Source: DASYSA01 sp036003885
GTDB lineage: Bacteria; Acidobacteriota; Blastocatellia; UBA7656
Length of the DNA stretch: 7,283 nucleotides
NCBI GenBank assembly: GCA_036003885.1
Contig: DASYSA010000464.1
Location: 1-7,283, forward strand
Reading direction: 5' to 3'
Positions 6,654 to 7,283 of the stretch are shown here, piece after piece. The position numbers and the translations under genes were made by a program. Under the pieces are notes generated by a model, which did not search any database, was not told the DNA's origin, and saw only the letters and a program-made list of their open reading frames with translations. The stretch's first letter is position 1, and every line of letters begins with the position of its first letter.

Positions 6654-7283
6654 TCACATCGCTGTCTTCGCCACACCTGGTCTCATTTGCAGTTCGTGAA
6701 GTCGGTAGTAGAAATGTCCCGCTGACATCAGGTCTTTGTGCGTCCCCGCTTCCACTATCTTTCCCCGTTCAAACACTATGATTCGATTCACGCGACGTAT
6801 GGTCGACAATCGGTGGGCAATTATGATCGTAGTGCGCTCTTTCATTAGCCCCTCTATCGCGTCAAGCATAAGGGCTTCGGTCTCGGCGTCTACAGCGCTT
6901 GTAGGTTCATCGAGGATAAGGATCGGAGCGTCCTTGAGAATCGCGCGCGCAACCGATAGACGCTGGCGCTCTCCGACGGAGAGCGTTGCGCCTCTCTCTC
7001 CGATGATAGTGTCGTAGCCTTGAGGCAATCGGCGCACGAACTCGTCTGCATTGGCGGCTACGCCAGCCTTTACGATCGCATCGCGGGATGCATCCGGACG
7101 GCCATAGGCGATGTTGTCGGCGACCGTGAGCGGAAGCAGAAAAGGCTCTTGCAACACCAGCGCAATCTCATTTCTGAGACTCTTCAATTTCACCTGGCGG
7201 ACATCCTGGCCATTGACAAGGACACTTCCTTCCCAGGGGTCATAGAATCTTGGGATGAGACTGGCAAGAGTGCTCTTCCCGAC
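6654..7283 (-). CDS. ABC exporter, C-terminal ATP-binding domain (partial, 5' end outside window)
   Basis: This is the nucleotide-binding domain at the C-terminus of an ABC exporter, which uses ATP hydrolysis to move a substrate across the inner membrane. The frame stays open to the window edge, giving 209 visible residues. The first residues, VGKSTL, are the end of Walker A. Then follow the Q-loop (VLQEP, 43-47), the signature LSVGE (101-105, a variant of LSGGQ), Walker B ILILDE (121-126), the D-loop SAVD (129-132) and the H-loop histidine (IAHRLS, H157). All the ATPase motifs visible look intact. The order, spacing and ending resemble the MsbA/LmrA/HepA-type family, in which a six-helix membrane domain precedes this part; that domain would lie beyond 7283. 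A GTG at 7193 could be mistaken for the start but lies inside the domain. The gene sits just upstream of four glycosyltransferases, 24 bases before the first, so a glycolipid or lipid-linked glycan is the likeliest cargo. A peptide or other exporter cannot be excluded. Confidence 0.93.
   Translation of the reverse strand, partial: VGKSTLASLIPRFYDPWEGSVLVNGQDVRQVKLKSLRNEIALVLQEPFLLPLTVADNIAYGRPDASRDAIVKAGVAANADEFVRRLPQGYDTIIGERGATLSVGERQRLSVARAILKDAPILILDEPTSAVDAETEALMLDAIEGLMKERTTIIIAHRLSTIRRVNRIIVFERGKIVEAGTHKDLMSAGHFYYRLHELQMRPGVAKTAM

Noticed and set aside
101..7193. The LSVGE form of the ABC signature as evidence of a defective ATPase
   Set aside because: The change from LSGGQ to LSVGE is a tolerated natural variant as I recall it, and Walker B, Q-loop and H-loop are intact.

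Overview
The window is a dense, single-direction block of bacterial genes. Every supported gene lies on the minus strand, so transcription runs from the right edge (7283) to the left edge (1). Gaps between genes are at most 59 bases, one pair probably overlaps, and I see no internal promoter or terminator. This looks like the middle of an operon, with both ends cut by the window. Base composition is moderate, slightly over half G+C by eye, with no obvious compositional break. No tRNA, rRNA, IS element, CRISPR array or plasmid feature is visible. The taxon cannot be named from this sequence. The gene families are typical of environmental bacteria with elaborate extracellular glycans; cyanobacteria, acidobacteria and proteobacteria all fit.

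Layout in transcription order: (1) the C-terminal 209 residues of an MsbA/HepA-type ABC exporter (6654-7283, cut inside Walker A); (2) a CgeB-like GT-B glycosyltransferase (5502-6629); (3) a GT4 glycosyltransferase (4207-5442); (4) a second, different GT4 glycosyltransferase (2927-4180); (5) a second CgeB-like glycosyltransferase, paralogous to (2) (1718-2908); (6) a small sulfotransferase-like P-loop protein (1092-1667); (7) a class I methyltransferase domain fused to a C-terminal domain I cannot assign (56-1117); (8) the first 18 codons of a possible next gene (1-54).

Taken together this reads as an assembly, decoration and export locus for an extracellular glycan or glycoconjugate. Four glycosyltransferases would build an oligosaccharide on a lipid or other carrier, a sulfotransferase and a methyltransferase would modify it, and the ABC exporter would flip or export the product. 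The glycosyltransferases are arranged symmetrically (CgeB-like, GT4, GT4, CgeB-like). Sugars, linkages, acceptor and export substrate cannot be read from the sequence. The most interesting points are the unassigned aromatic C-terminal domain on the methyltransferase, the paired CgeB-like enzymes with a shared signature, and the sulfotransferase that could make the product anionic.
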